Shown one piece after another: positions 52,423-61,960 of a stretch of 64,000 nt of DNA. The translations under genes were made by a program, and so were the position numbers. Each line of letters starts with the position of its first letter. The first letter of the stretch is position 1. Source of the DNA: CAVVEC01 sp963747105 (GTDB taxonomy: Bacteria > Acidobacteriota > Terriglobia > Terriglobales > Acidobacteriaceae); the NCBI GenBank assembly GCA_963747105.1, contig CAVVEC010000016.1, forward strand, positions 434,001 to 498,000. The letters are read 5' to 3'. The notes beneath the pieces were generated by a model. The model worked only from the letters and a program-made list of their open reading frames with translations, had not been told where the DNA came from and searched no databases.

Positions 52423-52995
52423 GTGGCTGTTTCTCCGACTCACGAGGTCACCCAGCTACTCAAGGCTTGGACTGCCGGAGATCGGAAGGCACTGGAAAAA
52501 CTTACACCTCTAGTCTATGAGCAATTGCATCGAGTGGCGCAATACTATATGGCGGGGCAACGACCAGGGCATACTCTCCAAACGACCGCACTCGTTAACG
52601 AGGTCTATCTGCGGCTCGTGGACTGTGGACAAGTAAATTGGCAGGATCGGGCGCATTTTTTTGCTGTGTCGGCCCAGCTGATGCGGCGCATTCTGATCGA
52701 CTTCGCCCGTTCCCGCGGTTACCAGAAGCGGGGCGGAGGCTTGCAGCACATGTCCTTGGAGGAGGCTCCCTCGGTGTGCAACGAACCCGATGCGAATATC
52801 GTTGCCCTGGATGATGCCTTGAAGGCGTTGGCCGAAGTAGATGACAGAAAAAGCAGAGTCGTGGAACTTAGATTCTTTGGCGGGCTGAGCGTTGAAGAAA
52901 CCGCCGAGGTCTTGGGGGTTTCGGCAGAGACCGTCGGACGAGACTGGAAATTGGCGAAGATGTGGTTGCTGCAGGAGTTGAGCGAGGGGAACTGA
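52423..52995 (+). CDS. Second ECF sigma factor, TIGR02999 type
   Basis: 190 residues from GTG 52423. Region 2: HEVTQLLKAWTAGDRKALEK, HTLQTTALVNEVYLRLVDCG, WQDRAHFFAVSAQLMRRILI. Region 4: SRVVELRFFGGLSVEETAEV and LGVSAETVGRDWKLAKMWLL. Close paralog of 43924. The kinase starts three bases after its stop. Confidence 0.9.
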   Translation: MAVSPTHEVTQLLKAWTAGDRKALEKLTPLVYEQLHRVAQYYMAGQRPGHTLQTTALVNEVYLRLVDCGQVNWQDRAHFFAVSAQLMRRILIDFARSRGYQKRGGGLQHMSLEEAPSVCNEPDANIVALDDALKALAEVDDRKSRVVELRFFGGLSVEETAEVLGVSAETVGRDWKLAKMWLLQELSEGN

Positions 52996-52998
52996 AAC

Positions 52999-55980
52999 AT
53001 GGAGCCTGAACTTTGGCGCCGGGTCGAAGAGCTGTGCCAGGCTGCTTTAAAGCTTGATCCGACCCGCCGCCCTGAATTCCTCGAACGATCCTGTGGGGCC
53101 GATAAAGAACTTCGGCGCAAAGTGGAGTCGCTACTGGCTCAGGAGACAAAAGCTGAGCACTTCATAGAATCGCCCGCTCTGGAAGTCATCGGCAAAATGG
53201 TTGCCCGTGAGGTAGGGATAAAGGAATGGCAGCCCAAACTGATTGGTAGTGTAGTGTCGCATTACTCCATTGTTGAGAAGTTAGGCGGTGGTGGGATGGG
53301 CGTAGTTTACAAGGCCGAAGACACCGAACTTCGCCGCTTCGTTGCGCTGAAGTTCCTGCCCGAAGTCCTCGCGCAGGAGCCACAAGCATTAGAACGCTTT
53401 CGCCGCGAGGCTCGCGCTGCTTCTGCCTTGAATCATCCCAGTATCTGCACAATTCACGAGATAGGCAAGCACGAAGGCCATTCGTTCATCGTCATGGAGT
53501 TTCTGGATGGCATGACGCTGAAACATAAGATCGCGGGTCGTCCGCTGGAGACCGAACTGATTCTCTCTTTGGCCATCGAGATTGCCGACGCGCTGGATGC
53601 CGCTCATACCGCAGGGTTCGTGCACCGTGACATAAAACCAGCGAATATCTTCCTCACAAAGCGAGGGCACGCGAAGATTCTCGATTTCGGACTGGCCAAA
53701 GTGACACGGGTCTTGAGCGACATCGGAAAAGCGGGAGGTACGGCGCAATCGACTGTGACGCTGGAAGAAAACCTGACCAGTCCCGGTACGGCGGTGGGAA
53801 CCGTTGCGTACATGTCCCCGGAGCAATCGCTCGGCAAGGATCTGGACGCTCGTACCGATCTGTTTTCGTTTGGTGTTGTTCTTTACGAAATGGCGACGGG
53901 AACGCTGCCTTTTAACGGCGAGACGCCGGCAGCAATCTTTGATGCAATTCTTCACAAGACTCCGGTGCCTGCAGGACGCGTCAATAGTGAGATTCCTCCG
54001 AAACTCGAAGACATTGTCAATCGTGCGTTGGAGAAGGACCTCGACTTGCGCTATCAGAACGCCTCGGATATGCGCTCAGAACTAAAGCGGTTGAAGCGGG
54101 ACACAGATTCCGGCCGTTCGAAACTGGCAAGTGCTGCCAATACTTCAAGCGCCGCGAAGGCTTCGGCGTCGGGCCCGTCATCCAGTGCCGCGATGCCGTT
54201 GGGTGAAGCGAGAAAACTCAAAGGAATGCTCGTGCTCGCATTCTTCGGAGTTGTCCTATTGGCCGCTTTCGGGACTTATTTATACGTGCGAGCTACGCGA
54301 ATTGCGCCAAACAGTGATAACAAATGGGAGCAACTGACTTTCTTTACTGATGCGGCGGTGTGCCCAGAATTGTCGCCGGACGGACGATTGCTGACGTTTA
54401 TCAGGGGAAGCGGTACGTTTCTGACGTCGGGGGGCATCTACGTGAAGATGCTGCCGTCAGGTGAGCCGGCCCAACTGACGCACAACAAGTCGGTGAAGCT
54501 AAGTCCGGTATTTTCACCAGACGGGACCCGGATCGTGTATGGGACGCAGGACCCGTGGGATACGTGGGAAGTACCAGTTCTGGGAGGAGAGCCACGCCTA
54601 ATGTTGCGGAACGCGTCGTCCCTTACGTGGATCGAGGGCGGAAAGCGGCTTCTGTTTTCCGAGATCAAGAGCGGTTTGCATATGGGAGTGGTGACGACGG
54701 ATGAGGGACGAGGGCAGAGCCGCGATGTGTATCTGCCAGTAGGAGAGCGGAGCATGGCGCACCACTCTTATCTGTCGCCGGACGGGAAGTGGGTGTTGAT
54801 AGCGAATCAGATGAACAAGACGGGGGAAGTCGTGCAGTGCCGCGTAGTGCCATTCGATGGCAGCGGGAAGGAGCAGTTGGTTGGGCCTGCAGGCGCGACC
54901 TGTACGACAGGAGCCTGGTCGCCGAATGGGAACTGGATCTACTTGAGCACGAACCAGGGGGGGCGGTTTCACATCTGGAGACAACGGTTCCCTGGAGGAG
55001 AGCCGGAGCAGGTGACATTCGGGCCAACGGAAGAGGAAGGGCTCGCGATGGCGCGGGATGGCCGGTCGTTTCTAACTTCGGTGGGGACACAATTTTGGAC
55101 GATCTGGATTCACGATGCAAAGGGGGAGCACCAGATGTCGTCCGAAGGAGACGCGTTCTCCACGACATTCTCAAGGGACGGAACAAAGTTGTTTTACTTA
55201 AAGAGGGCTGGGCAGAACGACGTAGCCGAATTGTGGAGCACAGAGCTGACGAGCGGGAGGAGCGACCGGGTCATACCGGGGTATGGGATAAACGAAACTC
55301 TTCCAGGCTACTACGCGAGCTACGCTGTGACAGAGGACGGAAACCGGGTGGCCTTTGTGAAGAGGGACCAAAAGGGAATTTCGCATTTGTGGATTGCATC
55401 GACGGATCACCGGACTTCGCCTCAGCAAGTCGCGTCACTGGAGAACGAGGACGAACCGATGTTTCTGCCGAATGGAGATCTGGTCTACCGGGCGAGCGAG
55501 GGCGGAAAGAATTACATCTACACACGGCAGCAGGATGGATCGGGGAGGAAGAAATTGCTTGAGGAAGCGATTCTGGATCTGACCGCGGTGTCGCCGGATG
55601 GGCGATGGATAGTGGTCCTCCAGAAGGACGATGCGGATAAGGATCACCCCTATCGCACGCTGGCCTATCCGAATGGAGGGGGAAAACCGGTAATGATGTG
55701 CGCGTTTTGTCTTGTAAGCTGGACCGTGGATGGGAAGTATCTGGCTTTGCAATTCGGATTGCTACCTAACTCACTCTTGCCGACCTATCTGTTGCCTGTA
55801 AGTGGCGACCGCGGGCTGCCGGAGCTGCCGCCGGAAGGACTGAACGGTCCTGAAGATTTAAAACAATCGAATAGAGGAACCCTACTGCCAACAGGAGCGG
55901 ATTCTGCGCTTGGGCCGGAGAAATACTCGTACACAGTGACGAACATCCGGAGAAATATTTACCGGATCCCGATTTCGTGA
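52999..55980 (+). CDS. Membrane Ser/Thr kinase with beta-propeller sensor
   Basis: 993 residues, intact. RVEELCQAALKLDPTRRPEF is the sigma-linked N-terminal module. Kinase at about 80-355: KLGGGGMGVVYKA, HRDIKPANIFLTKRG, DFGLAK, APE as SPEQSLGKDLDARTD. Transmembrane segment GMLVLAFFGVVLLAAFGTYL near 420. The rest is a WD40/TolB-like propeller (SPDGRLLTFIRG, FSPDGTRIVYGTQ, SPDGKWVLIANQ). The adjacent sigma factor is the likely substrate. It differs from the 44498 kinase only in the outer domain type. Confidence 0.9.
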   Translation: MEPELWRRVEELCQAALKLDPTRRPEFLERSCGADKELRRKVESLLAQETKAEHFIESPALEVIGKMVAREVGIKEWQPKLIGSVVSHYSIVEKLGGGGMGVVYKAEDTELRRFVALKFLPEVLAQEPQALERFRREARAASALNHPSICTIHEIGKHEGHSFIVMEFLDGMTLKHKIAGRPLETELILSLAIEIADALDAAHTAGFVHRDIKPANIFLTKRGHAKILDFGLAKVTRVLSDIGKAGGTAQSTVTLEENLTSPGTAVGTVAYMSPEQSLGKDLDARTDLFSFGVVLYEMATGTLPFNGETPAAIFDAILHKTPVPAGRVNSEIPPKLEDIVNRALEKDLDLRYQNASDMRSELKRLKRDTDSGRSKLASAANTSSAAKASASGPSSSAAMPLGEARKLKGMLVLAFFGVVLLAAFGTYLYVRATRIAPNSDNKWEQLTFFTDAAVCPELSPDGRLLTFIRGSGTFLTSGGIYVKMLPSGEPAQLTHNKSVKLSPVFSPDGTRIVYGTQDPWDTWEVPVLGGEPRLMLRNASSLTWIEGGKRLLFSEIKSGLHMGVVTTDEGRGQSRDVYLPVGERSMAHHSYLSPDGKWVLIANQMNKTGEVVQCRVVPFDGSGKEQLVGPAGATCTTGAWSPNGNWIYLSTNQGGRFHIWRQRFPGGEPEQVTFGPTEEEGLAMARDGRSFLTSVGTQFWTIWIHDAKGEHQMSSEGDAFSTTFSRDGTKLFYLKRAGQNDVAELWSTELTSGRSDRVIPGYGINETLPGYYASYAVTEDGNRVAFVKRDQKGISHLWIASTDHRTSPQQVASLENEDEPMFLPNGDLVYRASEGGKNYIYTRQQDGSGRKKLLEEAILDLTAVSPDGRWIVVLQKDDADKDHPYRTLAYPNGGGKPVMMCAFCLVSWTVDGKYLALQFGLLPNSLLPTYLLPVSGDRGLPELPPEGLNGPEDLKQSNRGTLLPTGADSALGPEKYSYTVTNIRRNIYRIPIS

Positions 55981-55985
55981 AACTG

Positions 55986-56089
55986 ATCAGCGGCCATTCA
56001 TATCAGGACTTCTTCACGCTCTGGAAGGACCCCGACCCGATGTCCCCATCCTGAAAGAAGCCAAGGCAGAATACGCAAAGCTGAAGTGA
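55986..56089 (+). pseudogene. Relic of a TPR-type kinase C-terminus
   Basis: Directly after the propeller kinase, the plus strand encodes SYQDFFTLWKDPDP, then (next frame) VPILKEAKAEYAKLK and a stop. This is the same ending as the TPR kinase at 47725 (DPDVPILRQAKAEYAKLQ). It looks like the tail of an ancestral TPR kinase left behind when the sensor was replaced. Confidence 0.65.
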
Positions 56090-56401
56090 GCGGGTTACCA
56101 CCAGAACGCTGCTTCTGGGAGATCGGAGTGAATTAGTAGCTCTAAACGCGGTTGTGATCATACGCTAAACCGGTCCGAGGAGGTCAGCAAACAGGAAACT
56201 GTGGGGTTGTGGTTGTAGAATCCCTTCACGCTAATACCTCGGTCGCTTCAGTCTATGATGCCGGGCGACCCACCGAACGGGAGTAAGGTCTGGGAGGCAC
56301 CGGATTGGGAGATCGGCAAGTCCGGGAAGAACCGTGGAAAAGTCTCCGTTGACTTCCTGGGGCGGAGGGCTAGGATGGGTGGTGCTTAGCGGAGGGCGAT
56401 T
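56090..56401. other. Intergenic region before the GloVer genes
   Basis: 312 bases. No gene and no copy of the 47-bp element seen. No clear promoter can be assigned by eye. Confidence 0.4.
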
Positions 56402-57616
56402 ATGGGGACGAACTCAGGGCAATATCGGGGCTGGGCTTCGAGAATAAGCTTGCGAGCGGCAAACGCCGCGTTGGCTTCAGCAGTCGCGCTTTTGTTAGGG
56501 ATAGTTACAACCCAATCGGCGCAAGCCCAGACCTTCACCGTACTTCACAACTTCACTGGATCGCCGGACGGGGCATGGCCTTACGCCTCCCTGGTCCGGG
56601 ACCCAGCAGGAAATCTTTACAGCACTACCGACGCCGGCGGCGCTTATGGCTACGGCACCGTGTTCAAACTAAGCCCCTCGGGCAAGGAAACGGTGCTGTA
56701 CAGCTTCACGGGGGGAGCCGACGGAGCAAATCCTTTGTTCAGCCTGTTCCGAGATGCTGCGGGAAATCTCTACGGCACCACCGAACTGGGCGGCGCTTCT
56801 GGGGTGGGGACGGTGTTCGAGCTGACCAAGGGCGGCAAGGAGTCGGTTCTATACAGCTTTACCGGCGGAGCCGACGGGTGCTATCCCACCGGAGGCCTGC
56901 TCCGAGACACAGCGGGTAACTGGTACGGTACTGCTGAGGAATGCGGCGCCTCTAAGGTCGGAACGCTATTCAAACTGAGTAAGAACGGGACATTTACCGT
57001 GCTGCACGCTTTTGATGGGGAACCGGACGGGGCGTATCCCGCCTTTACGACCCCGCTAATGGACAAGGCCGGCAACCTCTATGGCGTGACCGAGGAGGGG
57101 GGACTTGACAACAGTGGAGCGGTATACGAGTTGAGCAAGAACGGAAAAGAGAAGGTGCTGTACAGTTTCAAAGGAGGAACGACGGACGGGTGTGATGTGT
57201 TCGGAAATCCGTTAATGGACAAAGGCGGCAATATCTATGGTACTGCGAACGCGTGCGGTCCAAGTCATGTGGGAATCGTTTGGAAGGTGAGCAAAGGCAA
57301 AGAGACCATTCTGCACAGTTTCGCAGGTGGGTCGTCGGATGGGGCGGAGCCGATCGCGGGCGTGATTATGGATGCGAAGGGCAACATGTACGGCACCACC
57401 TACCAAGGCGGCTCTGCCAACCTCGGGACGGCGTACAAACTGAGTAAGAATGGCGCGGTGACCTTGCTGCACACCTTCACTGGATCGGACGGGGATTATC
57501 TCTACTCGGGTTTGATCCAGGACGCCACCGGGAGTTTCTACAGCACGACCTTGAACGGCGGTAGCGGCGACGGCTGTCGAAACGGCTGCGGAACGGTGTG
57601 GAAGATCACAAAGTAG
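56402..57616 (+). CDS. GloVer tandem-repeat secreted protein 1
   Basis: 404 residues from ATG 56402 with a signal region (ALASAVALLLGIVTTQSAQA) ending near 43. The body has eight repeats of about 42 residues: TVLHNFTGSPDGAWPYA, DPAGNLYSTTDAGGAYGYGT, VFKLSPSGKETVLYSFTGGA, ending GTVWKITK. This is the choice-of-anchor tandem-repeat GloVer family, frequent in Acidobacteriota. Probably a surface beta-propeller; function unknown. Confidence 0.85.
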   Translation: MGTNSGQYRGWASRISLRAANAALASAVALLLGIVTTQSAQAQTFTVLHNFTGSPDGAWPYASLVRDPAGNLYSTTDAGGAYGYGTVFKLSPSGKETVLYSFTGGADGANPLFSLFRDAAGNLYGTTELGGASGVGTVFELTKGGKESVLYSFTGGADGCYPTGGLLRDTAGNWYGTAEECGASKVGTLFKLSKNGTFTVLHAFDGEPDGAYPAFTTPLMDKAGNLYGVTEEGGLDNSGAVYELSKNGKEKVLYSFKGGTTDGCDVFGNPLMDKGGNIYGTANACGPSHVGIVWKVSKGKETILHSFAGGSSDGAEPIAGVIMDAKGNMYGTTYQGGSANLGTAYKLSKNGAVTLLHTFTGSDGDYLYSGLIQDATGSFYSTTLNGGSGDGCRNGCGTVWKITK

Positions 57617-57656
57617 TTGGAAGCCTACAGATGGAAACTGACATAGGTGGAATCAA

Positions 57657-58934
57657 ATGATGAACAAACAGTTCTTACAACACTGGATGTTAAAGATCAA
57701 CGCGCGCACGGCACACGCCCTGCTGGCATTGGCGATTGCGCTTACCTTTGCGGTCATGCTGGCACAGGGGGCGCAAGCACAAACTTATACCGTACTCTAC
57801 ACCTTCACCGGCAGCACCGACGGCGGTTGGCCGTACGCGGGCGTGATCCTTGATGATTCCGGCAACATGTACGGTACTACCGAAACAAGAGGCGACGTCA
57901 GAGCTTGTGGTGCGTTTCACGGCTGTGGCGTGGTCTACAAGCTCGATACCTCCGGTAACGAGACCGTGCTTCACACTTTTGAGGGCAATTCGGATGGAAG
58001 AGAACCTGAGTGGGGCAACCTATTTCGGGACAAGGCGGGCAACCTCTGGGATACGACCGTGTATGGCGGGATTAAGGGGGATATCGGTCTGGGAGTGGTA
58101 TACGAGCTGACCAACACCGGCAAGAAGACCATCCTGCATCGCTTCGCAGGCGGCCCGAATGACGGTGAGGAGCCGCAAACGGGTTTGATCCAGGATAAAG
58201 ATGGCACGTTCTATGGCACGACAGCCGCAGGGGGAAGCGGCCCCTATGGAGACTGCGGCACGGTGTTCAAGATGAGCAAGTCCGAGAAAATAACCATATT
58301 GCATAGCTTCGTTGGCGGTGATGGGTGTCAGCCGATAGGAGGCTTGGTTATGGATACGGCTGGCAACATGTACGGCATGACTAGTTCGGGGGGATCTGCC
58401 AGCTATGGTACGGTGTACAAAATCACCAAGACGGGCGAGGTCACCACGCTGCATAGCTTCACCGGCCAGCCGGATGGCGCTTTCCCTCTGGGCATGTTGG
58501 CTATAGACAAAGCTAGCAACCTTTATGGCACCACGCCCAATGGCGGCGATCCCAACTGCACGACCGAACACCAAGGCTGCGGTATCGTCTTTAAGATCGA
58601 CACGCACGGGAAGGAGCACATCCTGCACAGCTTCCTCCTGGCCGAGGGCGGGCTTCCTTATGCCGGGGCTGTTCTGGACGCGGCAGGCAATCTGTACGGT
58701 TCGACTTCGGGGTACTCCACGTACAACTGGGGATCCATTTTCAAACTGGACAAAAAGGGAAACTTTGCCAAGCTCCACGACTTCACCGGAGGGGCAGATG
58801 GCGGATTCCCATTTGCCGCTATGACCCTGGATAAGTCTGGCACTTTTTACGGCACCACTTACCTGGGCGGCATGTCCGGTGGATGCGACTACGGCCAGGG
58901 CTGCGGCGTTGTGTTCCAACTGACACTGCAATAA
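57657..58934 (+). CDS. GloVer tandem-repeat secreted protein 2
   Basis: 425 residues, 40 bases after the first paralog. Signal segment ALTFAVMLAQGAQAQTY near 23-42. Repeats VLYTFTGSTDGGWPYAG, DDSGNMYGTTETRGD, VVYKLDTSGNETVLHTFEG, ending GVVFQLTLQ. Two cysteine pairs per some repeats (RACGAFHGCG; YGQGCG) are not in the first paralog. Same family. Confidence 0.85.
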   Translation: MMNKQFLQHWMLKINARTAHALLALAIALTFAVMLAQGAQAQTYTVLYTFTGSTDGGWPYAGVILDDSGNMYGTTETRGDVRACGAFHGCGVVYKLDTSGNETVLHTFEGNSDGREPEWGNLFRDKAGNLWDTTVYGGIKGDIGLGVVYELTNTGKKTILHRFAGGPNDGEEPQTGLIQDKDGTFYGTTAAGGSGPYGDCGTVFKMSKSEKITILHSFVGGDGCQPIGGLVMDTAGNMYGMTSSGGSASYGTVYKITKTGEVTTLHSFTGQPDGAFPLGMLAIDKASNLYGTTPNGGDPNCTTEHQGCGIVFKIDTHGKEHILHSFLLAEGGLPYAGAVLDAAGNLYGSTSGYSTYNWGSIFKLDKKGNFAKLHDFTGGADGGFPFAAMTLDKSGTFYGTTYLGGMSGGCDYGQGCGVVFQLTLQ

Positions 58935-59083
58935 TCGGGGAAACGGGTACCCCGTCCTTTCGCGCACGTTGCGAAAAGGCGTTACAAGCGGAGCAGCTAA
59001 GGGACTAACCGCCAATTTAAATGGTGATCATTGGCGTTAACGGCCCCTGGTTAACAGACTCTCGTGCAACGGAGGATAAAACG

Positions 59084-60244
59084 ATGAATGGCGATCGAAT
59101 CTGGGTAGCGGCAATAGCGGTCATACTCGGGGTTGGAGTCATTACAACCCAATCGGCGCAGGCACAGACCTTGACGGTGCTTTACAGCTTCACCGGTTCG
59201 TCCGACGGCGGAGATCCCTATGCTGGGTTGATCCGCGACGCAACGGGCAATCTCTATGGGACTACCGACTACGGCGGCTCTTCCTACGCGGGCGTGGTGT
59301 ACAAGGTCGATACCAGCGGAACGGAGACTGTGCTGTACAGCTTCACGGGAGGCGCCGACGGGGCCTACCCCTTTGCAACTTTAGTCCGGGACCCTGCGGG
59401 GAATCTCTATGGCACCACGGCCCAGGGCGGCACTTCGGGTGACGGCGTGGTATTTAAGGTCGACACGAATGGTAAGGAGACCGTCCTACACAGCTTTACC
59501 GGTGGGAAGGACGGTATTTATCCCTATAGTACTTTGTTCAGGGACAGTGCGGGTAATCTCTATGGCACCACCGAATCCGGTGGCGTATCCGGCGAGGGTG
59601 TGGTCTTTAAAGTAAGTAAGACTGGCGAAGAGACCATACTACACACCTTCACCGGTGGAAAGGACGGAGGCGAGCCTTTGTACACAGGCTTTCACGTGGA
59701 CGCCAGAGACAACCTTTACGGGGTCACCTCGCAGGGTGGAACTTCCGGCGAAGGAGTGCTGTACAAGCTGAGCAAGGCAGGAAAAGAGACCGTTTTGCAC
59801 AGCTTCGCTGCGGGAACCACGGACGGTTGCTATCCCTACGGAACTCCGGCCATGGACAAGGAGGGCAATCTGTACGGGACAACTGCGGGATGCGGTTCCT
59901 CTAACCTAGGGATCGTGTGGAAGGTCAACAAGAAAGGGACCGAGACCGTGCTGCACAACTTTGCTGGCGGGTCCTCGGATGGGGAATACCCTGTCGCAGG
60001 TGTAATCATGGACGCAAAGGGCAACCTCTGTGGCGACACCTCGACCGGCGGTGCTTCCAATTTCGGAATAGTGTACGAAGTCAATAGGAAGGGGACGCTA
60101 ACCCTGTTACACAGTTTCACGGGGTCGCCCGACGGGAAATTTCTTGATGGTGGCTTGATCCAAGATGGGAAGGGCAATCTGTACGGGACCACCTTGAATG
60201 GCGGTACTGGCGGCTATGGAACGGTGTGGAAGCTGACCCCGTAG
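59084..60244 (+). CDS. GloVer tandem-repeat secreted protein 3
   Basis: 386 residues from ATG 59084, chosen for ACGGAGGATAAA just upstream. Signal (MNGDRIWVAAIAVILGVGVI...SAQA). Repeats TVLYSFTGSSDGGDPYAG, DATGNLYGTTDYGGSSYAG, VVYKVDTSGTETVLYSFTGG, ending GTVWKLTP. Third of three tandem paralogs. Confidence 0.85.
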   Translation: MNGDRIWVAAIAVILGVGVITTQSAQAQTLTVLYSFTGSSDGGDPYAGLIRDATGNLYGTTDYGGSSYAGVVYKVDTSGTETVLYSFTGGADGAYPFATLVRDPAGNLYGTTAQGGTSGDGVVFKVDTNGKETVLHSFTGGKDGIYPYSTLFRDSAGNLYGTTESGGVSGEGVVFKVSKTGEETILHTFTGGKDGGEPLYTGFHVDARDNLYGVTSQGGTSGEGVLYKLSKAGKETVLHSFAAGTTDGCYPYGTPAMDKEGNLYGTTAGCGSSNLGIVWKVNKKGTETVLHNFAGGSSDGEYPVAGVIMDAKGNLCGDTSTGGASNFGIVYEVNRKGTLTLLHSFTGSPDGKFLDGGLIQDGKGNLYGTTLNGGTGGYGTVWKLTP

Positions 60245-60413
60245 TCCCGATGGCAAGAGCGCAGTAGCAGCGTAGCGCAGAACTCGCTGGGACGCACATC
60301 CGTCCTGGTTGCCGACCCCGTTTTTTTGCGAAGGAAGGGAGGCCAAGGCTGACACCTCGCCTCGCACCCAAACTCCCTCGGGGCCTGAGACGGGACAAGC
60401 GGTTCAGTGAAGA

Positions 60414-60584
60414 TCAAGCGCTCTTCTTTGAAGTGACAGGGAAGAGGAGGGACAGTTGCTGCTCCACGTCATTGCCGCCGCAGAATGGGCACACGATACC
60501 GCCCACATCGTAATCGTGAAGACTCAACTGTTTCGTGAAGGGCTTCATCAGGCAATTACGGCAATGGAAAAGGTATGACGGCAC
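60414..60584 (-). CDS. FmdB-like zinc-ribbon protein (56 aa)
   Basis: From GTG 60584. PSYLFHCRNCLMKPFTKQLS and GGIVCPFCGGNDVEQQLSLL give two CxxC pairs 23 residues apart, a small zinc ribbon. Only the core part has this pattern; a longer open frame extends to 60707. Function unknown. Confidence 0.55.
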   Translation of the reverse strand: MPSYLFHCRNCLMKPFTKQLSLHDYDVGGIVCPFCGGNDVEQQLSLLFPVTSKKSA

Positions 60585-60715
60585 AGTCCCCCCTCTCACA
60601 GAGCCAAATTGTAGCTTCCGCCGACGAATCCCGCCACACCCTGCGAAGAGGCGCTCACTTTGGCGGGTCTCCACTTCTCCCCTCCCGGGCCAGATACGCG
60701 GGCGCAAGATCTAGG

Positions 60716-61168
60716 CTAGGCGGCTCCGGAGCTTTTCGAGGCCAAGAATGCCAGCAGGTCGGGGATGCTGATTCCTGTGTCGAGCAACGAAATCATCTCC
60801 TCGGGGGTCACGCCGACCTTCTGGCCGTACCGCACAAGCTTTTCGACGGCTTGTTCCAATAGGCGTGCGCCCCTTTCGTCCAAATCCTCGTGGGCCTGTT
60901 CGGGCGATTGCGCCTGCAACTGCGCCGCCGAACGGGCTAGAGCAGAAGGTCGAGACGACTCTGGAGGGCGTGGCCGTGGCAAAGGACGAGCACCTGAAGC
61001 TGGACGCCGAAGGGCGCCGCCCCCCGCTTCACCTACGCTCTGTCCTCCCTGTCCCGCATCCCGGTCCGGAGACGCCTGTGATGCCGCCAGCATCACCTCG
61101 ATTCCGGTGATGCCCTGGCGCAGCTCCCCGTGGCTCACAGTCAGAGCGCAGATAAGAACGGGAATCAC
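60716..61168 (-). CDS. Uncharacterised protein (150 aa)
   Basis: Open from 61168. The N-terminal half is Pro/Arg/Ser-rich (RRPASGARPLPRPRPPESSR) and probably disordered. The C-terminal half is helical and protein-like: ERGARLLEQAVEKLVRYGQK, VGVTPEEMISLLDTGISIPD. The start may be downstream at ATG 61093 (MLAASQASPD). Function unknown. Confidence 0.5.
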   Translation of the reverse strand: MIPVLICALTVSHGELRQGITGIEVMLAASQASPDRDAGQGGQSVGEAGGGALRRPASGARPLPRPRPPESSRPSALARSAAQLQAQSPEQAHEDLDERGARLLEQAVEKLVRYGQKVGVTPEEMISLLDTGISIPDLLAFLASKSSGAA

Positions 61169-61479
61169 CGCTCTCTTGACTGGCTATGCTTACGAGACAA
61201 TTCCGAATAAGTCGATTATTGCAGGCAAGACTCATGGGGCGGACGATGCCGAACAACCGGCCCCCGCATCTCTGACGATACCCGCCGAGAAACCCGCCAC
61301 GCTGTGCTGGCTAGCTCTGGGAGCACCTGGATTATCAATCTGGAAGAGGGAGGGATCGCCAGAAGCCGCGCAACCTGTCGTGTGGCTGGCGTCTCCGGCC
61401 CCGGATGGAGTTCTGCGCTTTGTGTCGGATGCGGCAGGGGGGAAAGTGAGTGCGACGCGACAGGCGATCCACCAGCAGT

Positions 61480-61607
61480 GGAGCGAATTGCAGAAGCAGA
61501 TCCACGAACCGGGAAAGATGCACAAGCTGATGGCGAATGGCGTGGTGTATGTCGGCTCGGACAACGGCAAGGTTTATGCCTTCGACCTGAAGGAGGGTCA
61601 AAAGTAA
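61480..61607 (+). pseudogene. Remnant of a PQQ-like beta-propeller gene
   Basis: The frame ending at 61607 gives MANGVVYVGSDNGKVYAFDL KEGQK, a single PQQ-repeat blade end, after non-family sequence. No full propeller exists. It looks like the last blade of a lost gene. Confidence 0.5.
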
Positions 61608-61960
61608 TGTGATTCGGAGAAACCAGGGCGGCCTCCAACCGCCCCGACCTTTCTCGGCCCGCAACCCCGTTGGTCGGCGGAAAACTGACTTCCACGATTG
61701 CCTGACGAAATCAGGCCTTCTCGCAAGCTTGCGCTGTTTGTTCGCCGGGGCGTGGGGATTTTGAGCGTAATGGCGATGTTGCAACAGTTGAGACTCTTGG
61801 CCATCATCGCACATCAAAATGTGACCCACTTCACTGACACACGGCCCTTGTAGGTGGACTATTATCACGTCCCGCCTCTCCGAAGAGAGTCCCCACCGGG
61901 ACGCAGCACCCCTTGAGGCGAAGGCCCTAATTCTCGGTAAACACGTCCTTGGAGGGCGTC
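61608..61960. repeat. Upstream region repeated at the right edge
   Basis: Blocks such as GAAATCAGGC, TAATGGCGATGTTGCAACAG and GTGACCCACTTCACTGACA recur at 63765-63930 in the same order (ATGGCGATGTTACAACAG; ATGTGACCTCTGTCACTGACA). About 300 bases long; the gene that follows the second copy is outside the window. Confidence 0.6.

Noticed and set aside
60765..61607. 280-residue plus-strand frame
   Set aside because: Its first half overlaps the more protein-like minus gene and has no family pattern. Only the last blade-like segment is kept, as a relic.
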